Made by a program: the position numbers and the translations under genes. This document shows, one piece after another, positions 1 to 9,403 of a stretch of 64,000 nucleotides of DNA. Under the pieces are notes generated by a model. The model worked only from the letters and a program-made list of their open reading frames with translations. It made no database searches and had not been told where the DNA came from. The DNA is taken from contig NZ_AP027292.1 of assembly GCF_030295765.1 (NCBI RefSeq), positions 930,001 through 994,000 of the forward strand, written 5' to 3'. The stretch's first letter is position 1. Every line of letters begins with the position of its first letter. The stretch is from Neptuniibacter halophilus. GTDB taxonomy: Bacteria; Pseudomonadota; Gammaproteobacteria; Pseudomonadales; Balneatricaceae.

Positions 1-1
1 T

Positions 2-2338
2 ACTACAGACGAAGTGATCGGCAGCGAGTGGCAGTGCGATACCAGCCCATCCGGAGACTGGGACTGCCGCCGCATCAATGTCCACGCGCTGGCAACCGCG
101 CCAGTCCGTGGCCAACAGGGTAAAGCAACATCGACCTACATCAGCAACAATGATTACGCACACCTGGACTGGGTTTACTACCGCAACCCCGAATTACAGC
201 AGTGCGCCGGACGCTATCTGGAACCCGATTTTCCGAAAATGGGCGATGAAGATCAGGCAGAACCGCCGCTGCACCTTGAGGCCACCCGTTCCAGCACGAT
301 TCTGGGCGGCCTGACGCAGTTAGAAGGCAATGTCTCCATGCGTCAGGGCTATCGCCGCCTTCGCTCCAGCAGCGCAGAACTTGACCAGGTGACCAGCAAA
401 GCCCGTTTCGAAGGTAACGTTCAGTTCCGCGAACCCGGCATGCTGATGCTCGGCGACAGCGCGCAGGTTGATACCGAAACCTCGGAGGCAATATTCAACA
501 ACGCCTCTTTTGTCCTGCATGAAGAAAACCTTCGCGGCAACGCCGACCGGATTCTTCGCCTTGAAGATGAACGCATTCGTCTGGAACAGGGCCAGTACAC
601 TTACTGTCCGCCTTACAGCGAAGCATGGATGCTGGATGCTGACAGCATCGTCCTGAATCGCGAAGAAGGTTACGGCGAAGCGGAAGGCACCGTACTGCGG
701 GTCGGCGGCGTACCGATCATGTATGTGCCCTATTTCACATTCCCGATCGATGATCGCCGTCGCTCAGGCTTCCTCTACCCAAGCATGAGTTACAGCAAAG
801 ATAACGGCCTCGATCTGACGGTGCCTTACTACTTCAATATCGCACCTAACATGGATGACACCCTGACCGCCCGTTACATCTCGGAGCGGGGGTTGATGCT
901 GGAAAATGAATTCCGCTATCTGAATAGTTGGTCAGAAAACCGCCTCAGCACTGCTTACCTGCCGGGTGATGACGCTTATGGCGATGACCGCTGGCTGCTG
1001 GGCCTCAACCATGAAGGCCAGTTTGCCGAACGCTGGCGCTCTTATGTCGACTTCACATCGGTGAGTGATACCGAGTATTTCGATGACCTCTCTACAAACC
1101 TTGAGATCAACCGCAAAGATCACCTGGATCAGTTAGGATGGGTAGCTTACTCCGGTAACGACTGGAGTTTCCGCGCATTAGTTCATGACTATCAGACCAT
1201 TTCCGGCACGGCACCCTATCAGCGGATGCCGCAGCTTAGCCTTCAGGGTAATGAAAACCTGCAGGAAAACCTCAATCTCAGTTACAAAGCCGAATTTACC
1301 CGCTTTGACCGTAACATCGAGGACCTGACCGGATTCAATCGGGTAACCGGCGACCGTTTCTTCGCCCAACCGGGTCTGAACTACAATTTTTACGCCCCCT
1401 GGGGCTTCGTTACGCCAAAAGCTTCACTCTGGCTGAGTCAGTACTCACTGGAAAATCAGGTCAGTGGCTATGATGACAGCCCGAACATTGCGGTTCCGAT
1501 CCTCAGTGTCGACAGCGGACTTTATTTTGACCGGGATCTGATCAACGGTGGCACCCATACTCTTGAGCCCCGCCTGTTCGCACTTTATGTGCCTGAAGAG
1601 GATCAAACCTCTGTTCCTGACTTTGATACCTCACGGCTGAGCTTTAACTACACCTCCCTGTTCCGCGAGAACCGCTTCAGTGGCCGGGACCGTATCGGCG
1701 ACAGCCAGCAGATCTCTCTGGGTCTGACCTCCCGTTACATTACCGAAGAGGGCTTTGAAAAAGGCTCGATCAGCGTGGGGCAGGCCTATTATATGGCCGA
1801 CCGGGAAGTTCAGTTAAGTCCGACCGGAGCACCGGAAACTGAGGGGCAGAGTGATATCGCCACGCTGGCGACCTGGTACCTGAATCCGAATCTGCGTACT
1901 TATCTGGATACGATCCTCGACCCGAGCGATTACAAAATTAACTCATCCACTTTCGGCATGAAGTACAACGGGGATCTCAACCATCAGGTCAACTTCCTCT
2001 ACCGCTTCACTGACCTGACCCGGGAACAGACCGACCTCTCCTTCATCTGGCCTCTGAACCATCAGTGGACCGGTATGGGGCGAGTCCTCTACGACATTCG
2101 CGGCAACGAAACAGAAGAAGCCTCCCTCGGTCTGGAGTACGAGAGCTGCTGCTGGAAAGTCAGCTTCGCAGGGCGTCGCTGGCTGGACGGCTCAGAAACG
2201 GATGGCAGTAACAAATATGATGCCGGAATCTTCCTCCAGCTGACTCTGAAAGGACTGGGTTCATTCGGCAGCGGCAGCGGAGGCTTCCTGGATGACATTA
2301 TTGGATATGAAGAGCGTGAAGATCAAAATGATTACTAA
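2..2338 (+). CDS. lptD: LPS-assembly protein LptD (5' truncated by window edge)
   Basis: Outer-membrane beta-barrel that, with LptE, inserts lipopolysaccharide into the outer leaflet. The frame is open to base 2, so the true start and signal peptide lie outside the window; a GTG at 14 is only an internal in-frame codon. About 778 codons are visible. An LptA/OstA-like periplasmic domain comes first, followed by a long barrel rich in alternating aromatic residues. The disulfide-forming cysteines of the family are visible: a Cys pair near the left edge, another in YTYCPP (about 601-612), and the adjacent pair in ESCCWK near the C-terminus. surA follows with an 11-base overlap, the usual lptD-surA-pdxA-rsmA-apaG-apaH envelope-stress operon order. 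Confidence 0.96.
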   Translation, partial: TTDEVIGSEWQCDTSPSGDWDCRRINVHALATAPVRGQQGKATSTYISNNDYAHLDWVYYRNPELQQCAGRYLEPDFPKMGDEDQAEPPLHLEATRSSTILGGLTQLEGNVSMRQGYRRLRSSSAELDQVTSKARFEGNVQFREPGMLMLGDSAQVDTETSEAIFNNASFVLHEENLRGNADRILRLEDERIRLEQGQYTYCPPYSEAWMLDADSIVLNREEGYGEAEGTVLRVGGVPIMYVPYFTFPIDDRRRSGFLYPSMSYSKDNGLDLTVPYYFNIAPNMDDTLTARYISERGLMLENEFRYLNSWSENRLSTAYLPGDDAYGDDRWLLGLNHEGQFAERWRSYVDFTSVSDTEYFDDLSTNLEINRKDHLDQLGWVAYSGNDWSFRALVHDYQTISGTAPYQRMPQLSLQGNENLQENLNLSYKAEFTRFDRNIEDLTGFNRVTGDRFFAQPGLNYNFYAPWGFVTPKASLWLSQYSLENQVSGYDDSPNIAVPILSVDSGLYFDRDLINGGTHTLEPRLFALYVPEEDQTSVPDFDTSRLSFNYTSLFRENRFSGRDRIGDSQQISLGLTSRYITEEGFEKGSISVGQAYYMADREVQLSPTGAPETEGQSDIATLATWYLNPNLRTYLDTILDPSDYKINSSTFGMKYNGDLNHQVNFLYRFTDLTREQTDLSFIWPLNHQWTGMGRVLYDIRGNETEEASLGLEYESCCWKVSFAGRRWLDGSETDGSNKYDAGIFLQLTLKGLGSFGSGSGGFLDDIIGYEEREDQNDY

Positions 2339-3623
2339 GCTGCGTCACTCCCTGGCCGCCTTTGCTATAGGCGCACTGATTCCTGCGGCATCAGGCCTGC
2401 AGGCAGCCGAAATCCCACTCGACCGGGTTGCTGCCATCGTCAATGACGGTGTGATCATGCAAAGCGAACTGGATAACCGTACCGCGCTGGTGCGTGAGCA
2501 GCTACAGGCACAGCAGACCAGCCTGCCACCTGAAAACGTACTGCGCAAACAGGTTCTGAGTCGTCTGGTTATCGAGAGTATTCAGCGCCAACTGGCTGAG
2601 CAGCAGGGCATCCGTATTTCCGATTCTCAGCTCAATGCCGCGCTGACCAACATTGCTGCGCAGAATGGCATGAATCTGGAGCAGTTCCGGAACGCTCTGA
2701 TCGCCGAAGGCCGCGATTACGCTCAGGCCCGCGAACAGATTCGTAATGAGCTGCTGATCAACAATGTACAGCAAAATCTGGTAAACCGTCGTATTCGTGT
2801 ATCAGAGCAGGAACTCAATGACTTCCTGCGCTCTGCCGATGGCCAGACCCAGACCGCTGCCGATTATCTGCTCGGCCATATTCTGATTGCAACACCGGCT
2901 CAGGCATCACCTGAACTGATTCAGCAGGCTGAGCGAAAAGCAGAGCAGGTTTATCAGGCGCTGCAGGAAGGCGGCGAGTTCGCCGAACTGGCCGTAGAAT
3001 TTTCCAATGCACCGAACGCCCTGAAAGGCGGCGATCTGGGTTGGCGTAAACTGAGCGAGCTTCCCCAGGAACTGGGAGACGCGGTACGCAAACTCTCTCC
3101 GGGCGAGTACACCCGCCCCATCCGCTCGCCCAGCGGATTCCATATCATGCTGGCCAAAGACAAACGCGGCGGCAGCGTACAGATCATCAACCAGCGTCTG
3201 GTCAGCCACATTTTGCTGACACCCAGCGAAATCCGCAGCAACCAGCAGGCCAAACAACAGATCACCCAGCTCTACCAGCGGATCCTCAGTGGTGAGGACT
3301 TTGCTGCACTGGCCCGTGAATTCAGTGATGATGCGGTCAGCGCTTCCGAGGGCGGCTCACTGGGCTGGACTCAGAATGGCCAGATGGTGCCGGAATTCGA
3401 GCAGGTCATGAACAGCACTGCAGTCGGTCAGGTTTCCTCCCCCTTTGAGTCCCGTTTTGGCTGGCATATCGTCAAAGTGATGGACAGCCGGACTCAGGAC
3501 CTCGGCGATGAGATGCAGGAGAGCCGGGCCCGGGAAGCCATCCGCAAACGCAAGTTCAACGAAGAGCTGATTAACTGGCTGCGGGAGATTCGCTCCCAGG
3601 CCTACGTTGATATCAAGGAGTAA
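2328..3623 (+). CDS. surA: Periplasmic chaperone / peptidyl-prolyl isomerase SurA
   Basis: Periplasmic chaperone that escorts outer-membrane proteins, LptD among them, to the BAM complex. Starting at ATG 2328 gives 431 residues with a clean signal peptide (MITKLRH, hydrophobic core, AAS-GLQA cleavage region near residue 26). An ATG at 2307 would add seven residues, and one at 2292 would overlap lptD further; 2328 fits the signal peptide best. After the N-terminal chaperone domain ([15 protein letters not shown]) come two parvulin domains, about residues 175-275 (GHILIA...GGDLGW) and 287-390 (SHILLT...GGSLGW), then the C-terminal helix. The length matches E. coli SurA (428). It overlaps the lptD end and is followed closely by pdxA. 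Confidence 0.97.
   Translation: MITKLRHSLAAFAIGALIPAASGLQAAEIPLDRVAAIVNDGVIMQSELDNRTALVREQLQAQQTSLPPENVLRKQVLSRLVIESIQRQLAEQQGIRISDSQLNAALTNIAAQNGMNLEQFRNALIAEGRDYAQAREQIRNELLINNVQQNLVNRRIRVSEQELNDFLRSADGQTQTAADYLLGHILIATPAQASPELIQQAERKAEQVYQALQEGGEFAELAVEFSNAPNALKGGDLGWRKLSELPQELGDAVRKLSPGEYTRPIRSPSGFHIMLAKDKRGGSVQIINQRLVSHILLTPSEIRSNQQAKQQITQLYQRILSGEDFAALAREFSDDAVSASEGGSLGWTQNGQMVPEFEQVMNSTAVGQVSSPFESRFGWHIVKVMDSRTQDLGDEMQESRAREAIRKRKFNEELINWLREIRSQAYVDIKE
3615..3620 (+). promoter_or_regulatory. Ribosome binding site of pdxA
   Basis: AAGGAG lies seven bases before the TTG at 3628 and overlaps the end of surA. It settles the start of pdxA at TTG 3628 rather than at the earlier in-frame TTG at 3607, which would lie inside surA and has no such site. 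Confidence 0.75.
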
Positions 3624-3627
3624 GCCT

Positions 3628-4623
3628 TTGGCGATCAACCGTCTTGTCATCACCCCCGGGGAACCCTCCGGGGTTGGCCCGGACCTCTGTATCCAGATTG
3701 CTCAGCAGGGCCACGCCGATGAACTGGTCGTGATCGCCGATCCGGAGCTTTTGCGCAAACGCGCCGAACAGTTACAACTGCCCCTATCTATTGAGCAGTT
3801 TGAAGCGGAACAGGAACCCGGCCCGACGCCCGCCAGAACCCTGAAGGTACTGCCGGTCCGTCTGAAAGCAGAAGCAGAACCCGGCGTACTCAATCCGGCG
3901 AATGCGGCTTATGTGCTCGAGACCCTGACCAGAGCGGCACAGGGCTGTCTGGACGGCACCTTTTCCGCCCTGATCACCGCACCGGTTCACAAAGGTGTTA
4001 TCAATGATTCCGGCGTTCCTTTCAGTGGCCATACCGAATTTCTCGAACAACTGACCGACAGCCACAAAGTGGTAATGATGCTGGCAACAGAGGGACTCAG
4101 AGTCGCCCTTGCGACTACCCACCTCCCCCTCCGTGACGTTGCCGATGCCATTACGATTCCTCTGCTTAAGGACGTAATCCGGGTGCTGCACAAAGACCTG
4201 CAGACCTGTTTCGGCATCCCTCAGCCCAGAATCCTCGTTACCGGGCTGAACCCCCACGCGGGAGAAAGTGGCCATATGGGACGGGAAGAGATCGACGTGA
4301 TTGAACCCGCGCTTGCATCACTCCGCGAGGAGGGCATAGACCTCTCCGCACCACTCCCGGCTGACACCCTGTTTACCGACAAATACCTCAAGCAGGCGGA
4401 TGCGGTGCTGGCCATGTACCATGATCAGGGCCTGCCCGTGCTAAAATACAAAGGCTTTGGTAACGCAGCCAACATAACCCTGGGCATGCCGATTATCCGT
4501 ACCTCGGTAGATCATGGCACCGCTCTGGATCTGGCCGGAACCGGCAAAGCCGATGCAGGCAGTCTGCTGACCGCCATTGACTATGCTGGCGAAATGGCCC
4601 GTCAACGCAACCTTACGAACTGA
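3628..4623 (+). CDS. pdxA: 4-hydroxythreonine-4-phosphate dehydrogenase PdxA
   Basis: NAD-dependent oxidation of 4-phosphohydroxy-L-threonine in de novo pyridoxal 5'-phosphate synthesis. With the TTG start at 3628 the protein is 331 residues, as in E. coli (329), and begins at the conserved [13 protein letters not shown]. The three divalent-metal histidines of the family are present: His135 (GHTEF), His210 (NPHAGE) and His265 (MYHDQGLP). It sits between surA and rsmA in the conserved operon; the TTG start may lower its translation relative to its neighbours. Nothing is missing. Confidence 0.97.
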   Translation: MAINRLVITPGEPSGVGPDLCIQIAQQGHADELVVIADPELLRKRAEQLQLPLSIEQFEAEQEPGPTPARTLKVLPVRLKAEAEPGVLNPANAAYVLETLTRAAQGCLDGTFSALITAPVHKGVINDSGVPFSGHTEFLEQLTDSHKVVMMLATEGLRVALATTHLPLRDVADAITIPLLKDVIRVLHKDLQTCFGIPQPRILVTGLNPHAGESGHMGREEIDVIEPALASLREEGIDLSAPLPADTLFTDKYLKQADAVLAMYHDQGLPVLKYKGFGNAANITLGMPIIRTSVDHGTALDLAGTGKADAGSLLTAIDYAGEMARQRNLTN

Positions 4624-4626
4624 TTC

Positions 4627-5433
4627 ATGAGTAAAAAACCTGTAATGCATAAGGCCCGGAAACGCTTTGGCCAGAACTTCCTGCACGACCACGGTATTAT
4701 TCGCCGTATTATTCGTGCAATCGCCCCGCATGAGTCCGACCAATTGGTAGAGATCGGTCCCGGCCTTGGCGCACTCACCGAAGAACTGCTGGCAGAAGCC
4801 GGCGAGCTGGATGCGATCGAACTGGACCGCGACCTGCCCCCCATTCTGCGGACTAAGTTCTTCAACTACGGCGACAAATTCCGCATCCACGAAGCGGATG
4901 CGATGAAGTTTGATTTTGCCCAACTGCGTAAGGGCGATAAACGCCTGCGCATTGTCGGCAATCTGCCCTACAATATCTCCACCCAACTGATCTTCCATCT
5001 GCTCAGCCACGCAGAGCACGTTGAAGATATGCACTTTATGCTGCAGAAAGAGGTGGTTGACCGGATGGCAGCCGGCCCCGGTGAAAATAACTACGGTCGA
5101 CTGGGTATTATGGCGCAGTACTTCTGCAAGGTAGAATCTCTGTTTATCGTGCCGCCGGGCGCATTCAACCCGGCACCGAAGGTCGATTCCGCCATCATCC
5201 GCCTGACTCCCTATCAGACACTACCCCATGTAGCAGATGATCTGTCGCAACTGGAAACCGTTGTTCGAACTGCGTTTAATATGCGCCGCAAAACCCTGCG
5301 CAATAACCTTAAACCGTTGATCAGTGCTGAAGATCTGGAATCACTGGGGATCGATCCGGGCCTGCGTCCGGAAAAACTGCCGATCAGCGATTTTGTTATG
5401 ATCAGTAACTTCCTGACCCAAAAGAAAGCGTAA
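4627..5433 (+). CDS. rsmA: 16S rRNA (adenine1518/1519-N6)-dimethyltransferase RsmA (KsgA)
   Basis: Dimethylates two adjacent adenines in the 3' hairpin of 16S rRNA, a late checkpoint of 30S assembly. At 268 residues it is close to E. coli KsgA (273). Visible are the entry motif KARKRFGQNFL, the SAM-binding EIGPGLGALTEELL, the acidic residue of IELDRDL, and the catalytic NLPYNIS motif, followed by the small helical C-terminal domain. ATG 4627 is four bases after the pdxA stop; an in-frame ATG at 4645 is possible but would shorten the N-terminus. Translation is probably coupled to pdxA, since no strong ribosome binding site is seen. Confidence 0.97.
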   Translation: MSKKPVMHKARKRFGQNFLHDHGIIRRIIRAIAPHESDQLVEIGPGLGALTEELLAEAGELDAIELDRDLPPILRTKFFNYGDKFRIHEADAMKFDFAQLRKGDKRLRIVGNLPYNISTQLIFHLLSHAEHVEDMHFMLQKEVVDRMAAGPGENNYGRLGIMAQYFCKVESLFIVPPGAFNPAPKVDSAIIRLTPYQTLPHVADDLSQLETVVRTAFNMRRKTLRNNLKPLISAEDLESLGIDPGLRPEKLPISDFVMISNFLTQKKA

Positions 5434-5445
5434 GTAGAATCACGA

Positions 5446-5832
5446 ATGGACAACCTAGAACTCGGCAACAACGTCAGCATTATTGTTGAAACCAACTATC
5501 TGGATAAGCAATCAGATCCGGAAAGCAAACGCTTCGTGTTCTCTTACCAGATCACCATCACCAACCACAACCCGGTTCCGGTTCAACTGCTCAACCGGCA
5601 CTGGCTGATTACCGATGGTAACCAGCACGTACAGGAAGTTAACGGTGAAGGCGTGGTCGGCGAGCAGCCGGTCATTGCACCGGATCAGAGCTACAGCTAT
5701 ACCAGCGGTGCAGTGCTGGCCACCAGCGTTGGCAGCATGCAGGGACACTACGAGATGCGCAGTGATGACGGGGAACTGTTTAAAGCCCCCATATATGCCT
5801 TCACGCTGGCACGCCCAAACGCACTCCACTGA
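5446..5832 (+). CDS. apaG: Co2+/Mg2+ efflux-associated protein ApaG
   Basis: A 128-residue single-domain protein of the ApaG/DUF525 family, which has a fibronectin-III-like beta-sandwich fold. It matches the family in length and shows its signatures: FSYQITITNHN, LLNRHWLITDG, VVGEQPVIAPDQSY and a C-terminal FTLARP. The biochemical role is still uncertain; Salmonella mutants (CorD) are affected in cobalt resistance and magnesium efflux. The gene lies between rsmA and apaH, as in most gammaproteobacteria, 12 bases after rsmA and 15 before apaH, so it is almost certainly cotranscribed with them. Confidence 0.95.
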   Translation: MDNLELGNNVSIIVETNYLDKQSDPESKRFVFSYQITITNHNPVPVQLLNRHWLITDGNQHVQEVNGEGVVGEQPVIAPDQSYSYTSGAVLATSVGSMQGHYEMRSDDGELFKAPIYAFTLARPNALH

Positions 5833-5847
5833 TTCAGGAACGCACAG

Positions 5848-6687
5848 ATGGCGACCTACGCAATCGGGGATATTCAGGGCTGCTTCGATGAATTTATGGC
5901 GCTGCTGGAAAAGATCCGTTTCTCCGCTGATGATCGCCTGTGGATAGCCGGCGATCTGGTCAACCGCGGCCCAAAGTCGCTTGAGACCCTGCGCTTCATT
6001 AAACAACTGGGCGATCAATGTAGCTGCGTACTCGGCAACCATGATCTGCACCTTCTGGCACTTTACTACGGCACCTCACCGGTCAAACGCAGCGATACCC
6101 TGACACCGATTCTCGAAGCAGAAGATCGTCATGAGCTGATGGACTGGTTACGCCGGCAAAAACTGCTCGTTCTGGATAAAGAGCAACAAGTGGCAATGGT
6201 ACACGCAGGCATTCCGCCCTGCTGGACCATCCGCAAAGCCCGCAAGTACGCAAAAGAGGTAGAGCAGACCCTGCAAAGCGACCAGATCCACGCGTTTCTG
6301 GGCAACATGTATGGTAACCAGCCAGACCACTGGGACAGTGATCTGCGGGGCTGGGAGCGCCTGCGCCTGATCACAAACTACCTCACCCGCATGCGCTTCT
6401 GCAGTGATCAGGGGCGTCTGGATTTCTCCGCTAAAGGCCCTTTAAGCTCACAGCCGGCAGGCTACAGCCCCTGGTTCAAACTGCCGCGCAAAGATCCACA
6501 AGAGCAAAGCATTCGTATTCTCTTTGGTCACTGGGCCGCCCTCGAGGGCGAAGCAGAAGCCGAAAATGTGTTTGCTCTGGATACCGGTTGCGTCTGGGGT
6601 AACCGGCTGACCGCACTGCGACTGGATGACCACCAGATTTTCAGCGTCACTGCAATCACCAACGAACCCGGCAATGCTTCCGCCTGA
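5848..6687 (+). CDS. apaH: Symmetrical bis(5'-nucleosyl)-tetraphosphatase ApaH
   Basis: Hydrolyses Ap4A to two ADP and also decaps Np4-capped RNA. The 279-residue protein carries the metallophosphoesterase motifs in order: GDIQGCFDE (about residue 7), GDLVNRGPKS (about 35), GNHDLHLLAL (about 63) and VHAGIPP (about 116), with a late FGHWA. These supply the two-metal site. AGGAA upstream of ATG 5848 is a reasonable ribosome binding site. It ends the lptD-to-apaH block; glpE follows 19 bases later and may be read through. Confidence 0.97.
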   Translation: MATYAIGDIQGCFDEFMALLEKIRFSADDRLWIAGDLVNRGPKSLETLRFIKQLGDQCSCVLGNHDLHLLALYYGTSPVKRSDTLTPILEAEDRHELMDWLRRQKLLVLDKEQQVAMVHAGIPPCWTIRKARKYAKEVEQTLQSDQIHAFLGNMYGNQPDHWDSDLRGWERLRLITNYLTRMRFCSDQGRLDFSAKGPLSSQPAGYSPWFKLPRKDPQEQSIRILFGHWAALEGEAEAENVFALDTGCVWGNRLTALRLDDHQIFSVTAITNEPGNASA

Positions 6688-6706
6688 ACAGAAAAAGGTA
6701 ATTTAA

Positions 6707-7027
6707 ATGAGCCAGTATAAATGTATCGATTCGGCCCAGGCGGCCGAACTTATTCGTCAGGGCGCCGCCGTTGCCGATATTCGCGACCCACAGAGCTTTG
6801 CTCAGGGTCATATCAGCGGTTCCTGCAATCTGAGCAATGAAAATCTCCCTCAGTATCTTGCTGAGGCTGATATGGACCAGCCACTGCTGGTCTGCTGTTA
6901 CCACGGTATCAGCAGCCAGTCAGCCGCCCAGTTCCTGATCGAACAGGGTTTTGATGAGGTTTACAGCATCAACGGCGGTTATGAAGCCTGGCGCACAGAG
7001 CAGCCCGATCTCTGCGAGACCCCCTGA
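6707..7027 (+). CDS. glpE: Thiosulfate sulfurtransferase GlpE (single-domain rhodanese)
   Basis: Cytoplasmic rhodanese that moves sulfane sulfur from thiosulfate to cyanide or thioredoxin. The 106 residues match E. coli GlpE (108). The active-site loop CYHGIS places the catalytic cysteine at residue 64, and the family's VADIRDPQSFAQGHI and INGGYEAW segments are present. An AAGGT lies nine bases before the ATG. Its TGA shares a base with the cca ATG (TGATG), so the two are translationally coupled. The substrate in this organism is not shown by the sequence. Confidence 0.93.
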   Translation: MSQYKCIDSAQAAELIRQGAAVADIRDPQSFAQGHISGSCNLSNENLPQYLAEADMDQPLLVCCYHGISSQSAAQFLIEQGFDEVYSINGGYEAWRTEQPDLCETP

Positions 7028-8118
7028 TGCAGGTCTATCTGGTAGGTGGCGCTGTCCGGGATACGCTGCTGGACTATCCGGTCTACGACAAAGACTGGGT
7101 TGTTGTGGGCGCCACTCCGGAGCAGATGATTGAGCAGGGTTATCAGCCAGTCGGGCAGGATTTTCCGGTGTTCATCCACCCGGAAACCGGTGAAGAATAT
7201 GCCCTGGCACGTACCGAACGCAAATCCGGCAAAGGCTATACCGGCTTCAGTTACCACGCGTCACCGGATGTCACTCTGGAGCAAGACCTGCAGCGCCGTG
7301 ATCTGACCATTAACGCCATGGCAATGGATCAGCAGGGCACCCTGTTTGACCCCTACCAGGGCCAGCAGGACCTGCAGGATAAATACCTGCGACACGTATC
7401 ACCCGCCTTTGCAGAAGACCCTTTGCGCGTTTTGCGGGTTGCCCGTTTTGCCGCCCGCTATGCCCACCTCGGTTTCAGGGTGGCTGATGAGACAATGGCC
7501 CTGATGCAACAGCTCTCCGCAAGTGATGAACTCGAGCACCTGACCACTGAACGGGTCTGGAAAGAGTGCGAGCGTGCGCTGGGCGAAGGCTCTCCGGAAG
7601 TTTTCTTTCAGCGCTTGCTGGAGTGTGGCGCAATCAGGAAAGTCTTCCCCGAACTGGAAGCCGCGCTGAAACAGCCACAAACCCTGACTGATTTCAGACA
7701 CTGCTGTCAGCAGATCGATCTGCCCAGCGCCCGTTTTGCCTGTCTGGTGACGCTCTGTGATCTGAACGACAGTAACGCTTTCTGTGATCGGATACGCACG
7801 CCCAGGGCTTACAAAGAACTGGCGCAACAGTGCCTGCAGCAACACAGCAACCTGAGCCGGTTTGACCTGCTCAGCGCCGGGCAGAAATACGACACGCTAA
7901 AACAACTGGACCTGATTCGTCGCCCGCAACGCCTCGATCACCTGCTGGCGTGCATCCGGGCGCTGCATCAGGAGACCCGGTGTACGACACTTCAACCGAT
8001 ACTCGAACAGATCAGCCATATCTCCCCTCAGGCCCTGCTGAAGCGCGGCTTTAAAGGCGCCGGGTTGGGCGCAGAGATTGATCGTCTGCGAATCGAGATC
8101 TGCCAGCAACACAGCTAA
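7027..8118 (+). CDS. cca: CCA tRNA nucleotidyltransferase lacking the HD domain
   Basis: Adds or repairs the 3'-CCA of tRNAs. The class II nucleotidyltransferase head is complete: LVGGAVRDTLL, the DKD metal motif in VYDKDWVVVGA, RRDLTINAMA, and the EDPLRVLRVARFAAR neck. At 363 residues it is about 50 shorter than E. coli Cca (412). The segment that in E. coli holds the metal-dependent HD phosphohydrolase is replaced by LPSARFACLVTLCDLND, with no HD pair. The C-terminal tail (FKGAGLGAEIDRLR) is kept. It should therefore add CCA but lack the 2',3'-cyclic phosphodiesterase activity. Overlaps glpE by one base. Confidence 0.95.
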   Translation: MQVYLVGGAVRDTLLDYPVYDKDWVVVGATPEQMIEQGYQPVGQDFPVFIHPETGEEYALARTERKSGKGYTGFSYHASPDVTLEQDLQRRDLTINAMAMDQQGTLFDPYQGQQDLQDKYLRHVSPAFAEDPLRVLRVARFAARYAHLGFRVADETMALMQQLSASDELEHLTTERVWKECERALGEGSPEVFFQRLLECGAIRKVFPELEAALKQPQTLTDFRHCCQQIDLPSARFACLVTLCDLNDSNAFCDRIRTPRAYKELAQQCLQQHSNLSRFDLLSAGQKYDTLKQLDLIRRPQRLDHLLACIRALHQETRCTTLQPILEQISHISPQALLKRGFKGAGLGAEIDRLRIEICQQHS

Positions 8119-8127
8119 ACCGCGAAT

Positions 8128-8133
8128 AAGGAG
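8128..8133 (+). promoter_or_regulatory. Ribosome binding site of the pteridine reductase gene
   Basis: AAGGAG seven bases before ATG 8141. It decides the start at 8141 against an earlier in-frame ATG at 8078 that would lie inside cca. Confidence 0.75.
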
Positions 8134-8140
8134 CGTAACC

Positions 8141-8881
8141 ATGAGCGATTCTGTTAAAACAGCCCTGATTACCGGCAGCGCACGCCGTGTGGGCGCCCAT
8201 CTGGCAGAACGCTTTCATCAGGCCGGTTACCGCATCGCTCTGCACTATCGAAGCTCAGAAAAGGATGCCCGGACACTTTGCTCCCGACTGAACAGCATCC
8301 GCCCCGATAGCTGCGAAATATTTCAGGCAGACCTGCATCAGATGGAACAGATTCAACCGCTGGCCGACGCTGTACTGGCCTGGGCCGGCGAAATCGATCT
8401 GTTACTGAATAACGCCTCAGAGTTTTACCCCACGCCGCTGCAAGACAGCTCTCAAGAACAGTGGGACCAATTGATCAACAGCAACCTCCGCGCCCCCTAT
8501 TTCCTCTGCGCCGCTCTGGCCCCGAGCCTGCACCGGCAGCAGGGCTGCATTATCAATATGATCGATATTCACGCGCAAAGAGGACTGCCGGGCTACCCGA
8601 TCTACTCGATTGCAAAAGCCGGGCTAGAGATGCTGACCAAAAGTCTGGCCAAGGAGATGGCGCCTGCCGTGCGGGTCAATGGAATCTCACCGGGTCCAAT
8701 CTTATGGCCGGAACAGGCGATGACTGAAACCGAGCAGCAGAGCATTCTGCAAAAAACGCTGCTGCAACGACTCGGGAGCAGCGAAGATCTGGCTGAGGCT
8801 GCGATCTACCTTGCTGCAGCCGGCTATGTCACCGGCCAGATTATCGCAGTGGATGGCGGAAAATCACTCTACAGTCATTAA
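8141..8881 (+). CDS. Pteridine reductase-type short-chain dehydrogenase (FolM-like)
   Basis: A 246-residue SDR enzyme. The NADPH-binding motif is TGSARRVG (starting near residue 10); the Arg-Arg after the glycine-rich turn is typical of the pteridine reductase/FolM branch. It also has NNASEFYP, the YSIAK active-site Tyr/Lys, and ISPGPILWPE. FolM and PTR1 reduce dihydrobiopterin and dihydrofolate to the tetrahydro forms, and the position next to folK and folB supports a pterin substrate. It is 22 bases after cca. Its stop overlaps the convergent folK stop in the palindrome TTAA (8878-8881). Confidence 0.88.
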   Translation: MSDSVKTALITGSARRVGAHLAERFHQAGYRIALHYRSSEKDARTLCSRLNSIRPDSCEIFQADLHQMEQIQPLADAVLAWAGEIDLLLNNASEFYPTPLQDSSQEQWDQLINSNLRAPYFLCAALAPSLHRQQGCIINMIDIHAQRGLPGYPIYSIAKAGLEMLTKSLAKEMAPAVRVNGISPGPILWPEQAMTETEQQSILQKTLLQRLGSSEDLAEAAIYLAAAGYVTGQIIAVDGGKSLYSH

Positions 8882-9402
8882 ACCGCTGCCAGCTCGCAGG
8901 GTAACGCACTGCCCCGCCAACTGAACTCCACCGGCCAGAGCTTCTGCCGGGTTTTATCATATGCCTGCCAGAGCGCTGCGTAGGAAACCCCTTCAGCAGG
9001 ATGGATCTGTTCAGGTGCGATCTCTGCCAGTGGCCAGAGGACAAACGCGTTCTTGCCTATCTCATCACGTGGCAGTTGCACCCCGGCATGAGTACCCACC
9101 AGATCACCATAGGTGAGAATATCGATATCCAGCGTACGGCCACTGAACTTCGGCCCCTGCCGACAACGACCGTTTTCATCTTCGATCTGCTTCAGCAACG
9201 GCGACAGTTCAGCCAGTGGCATATCCGTCTCGAAGCCAGCGACCAGATTGTAGAAGTTATCGCCATCAAAACCGACCGCCTGACTTTCATAGACAGCCGA
9301 AAAGCTGATCGGAGAAAAATGCGTTAACAGCGCGCTGAGTGCTGACAGAATATGCTGCTCGCGCTGGATATTGCTGCCGATACTGAGATAGACCTGAGCC
9401 AT
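8878..9402 (-). CDS. folK: 6-hydroxymethyl-7,8-dihydropterin pyrophosphokinase FolK
   Basis: Transfers pyrophosphate from ATP to 6-hydroxymethyl-dihydropterin in folate synthesis. Starting at ATG 9402 (MAQVYLSIGSNI) gives 174 residues, a normal size. The family signature is intact: ENGRCRQGPKFSGRTLDIDI, including the Arg and two Asp residues that bind ATP and Mg2+. A GTG at 9420 would start inside folB and is unlikely. It follows folB by one base, so the two form an operon; the end converges on the pteridine reductase gene with a four-base overlap. Confidence 0.95.
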   Translation of the reverse strand: MAQVYLSIGSNIQREQHILSALSALLTHFSPISFSAVYESQAVGFDGDNFYNLVAGFETDMPLAELSPLLKQIEDENGRCRQGPKFSGRTLDIDILTYGDLVGTHAGVQLPRDEIGKNAFVLWPLAEIAPEQIHPAEGVSYAALWQAYDKTRQKLWPVEFSWRGSALPCELAAV

Positions 9403-9403
9403 C

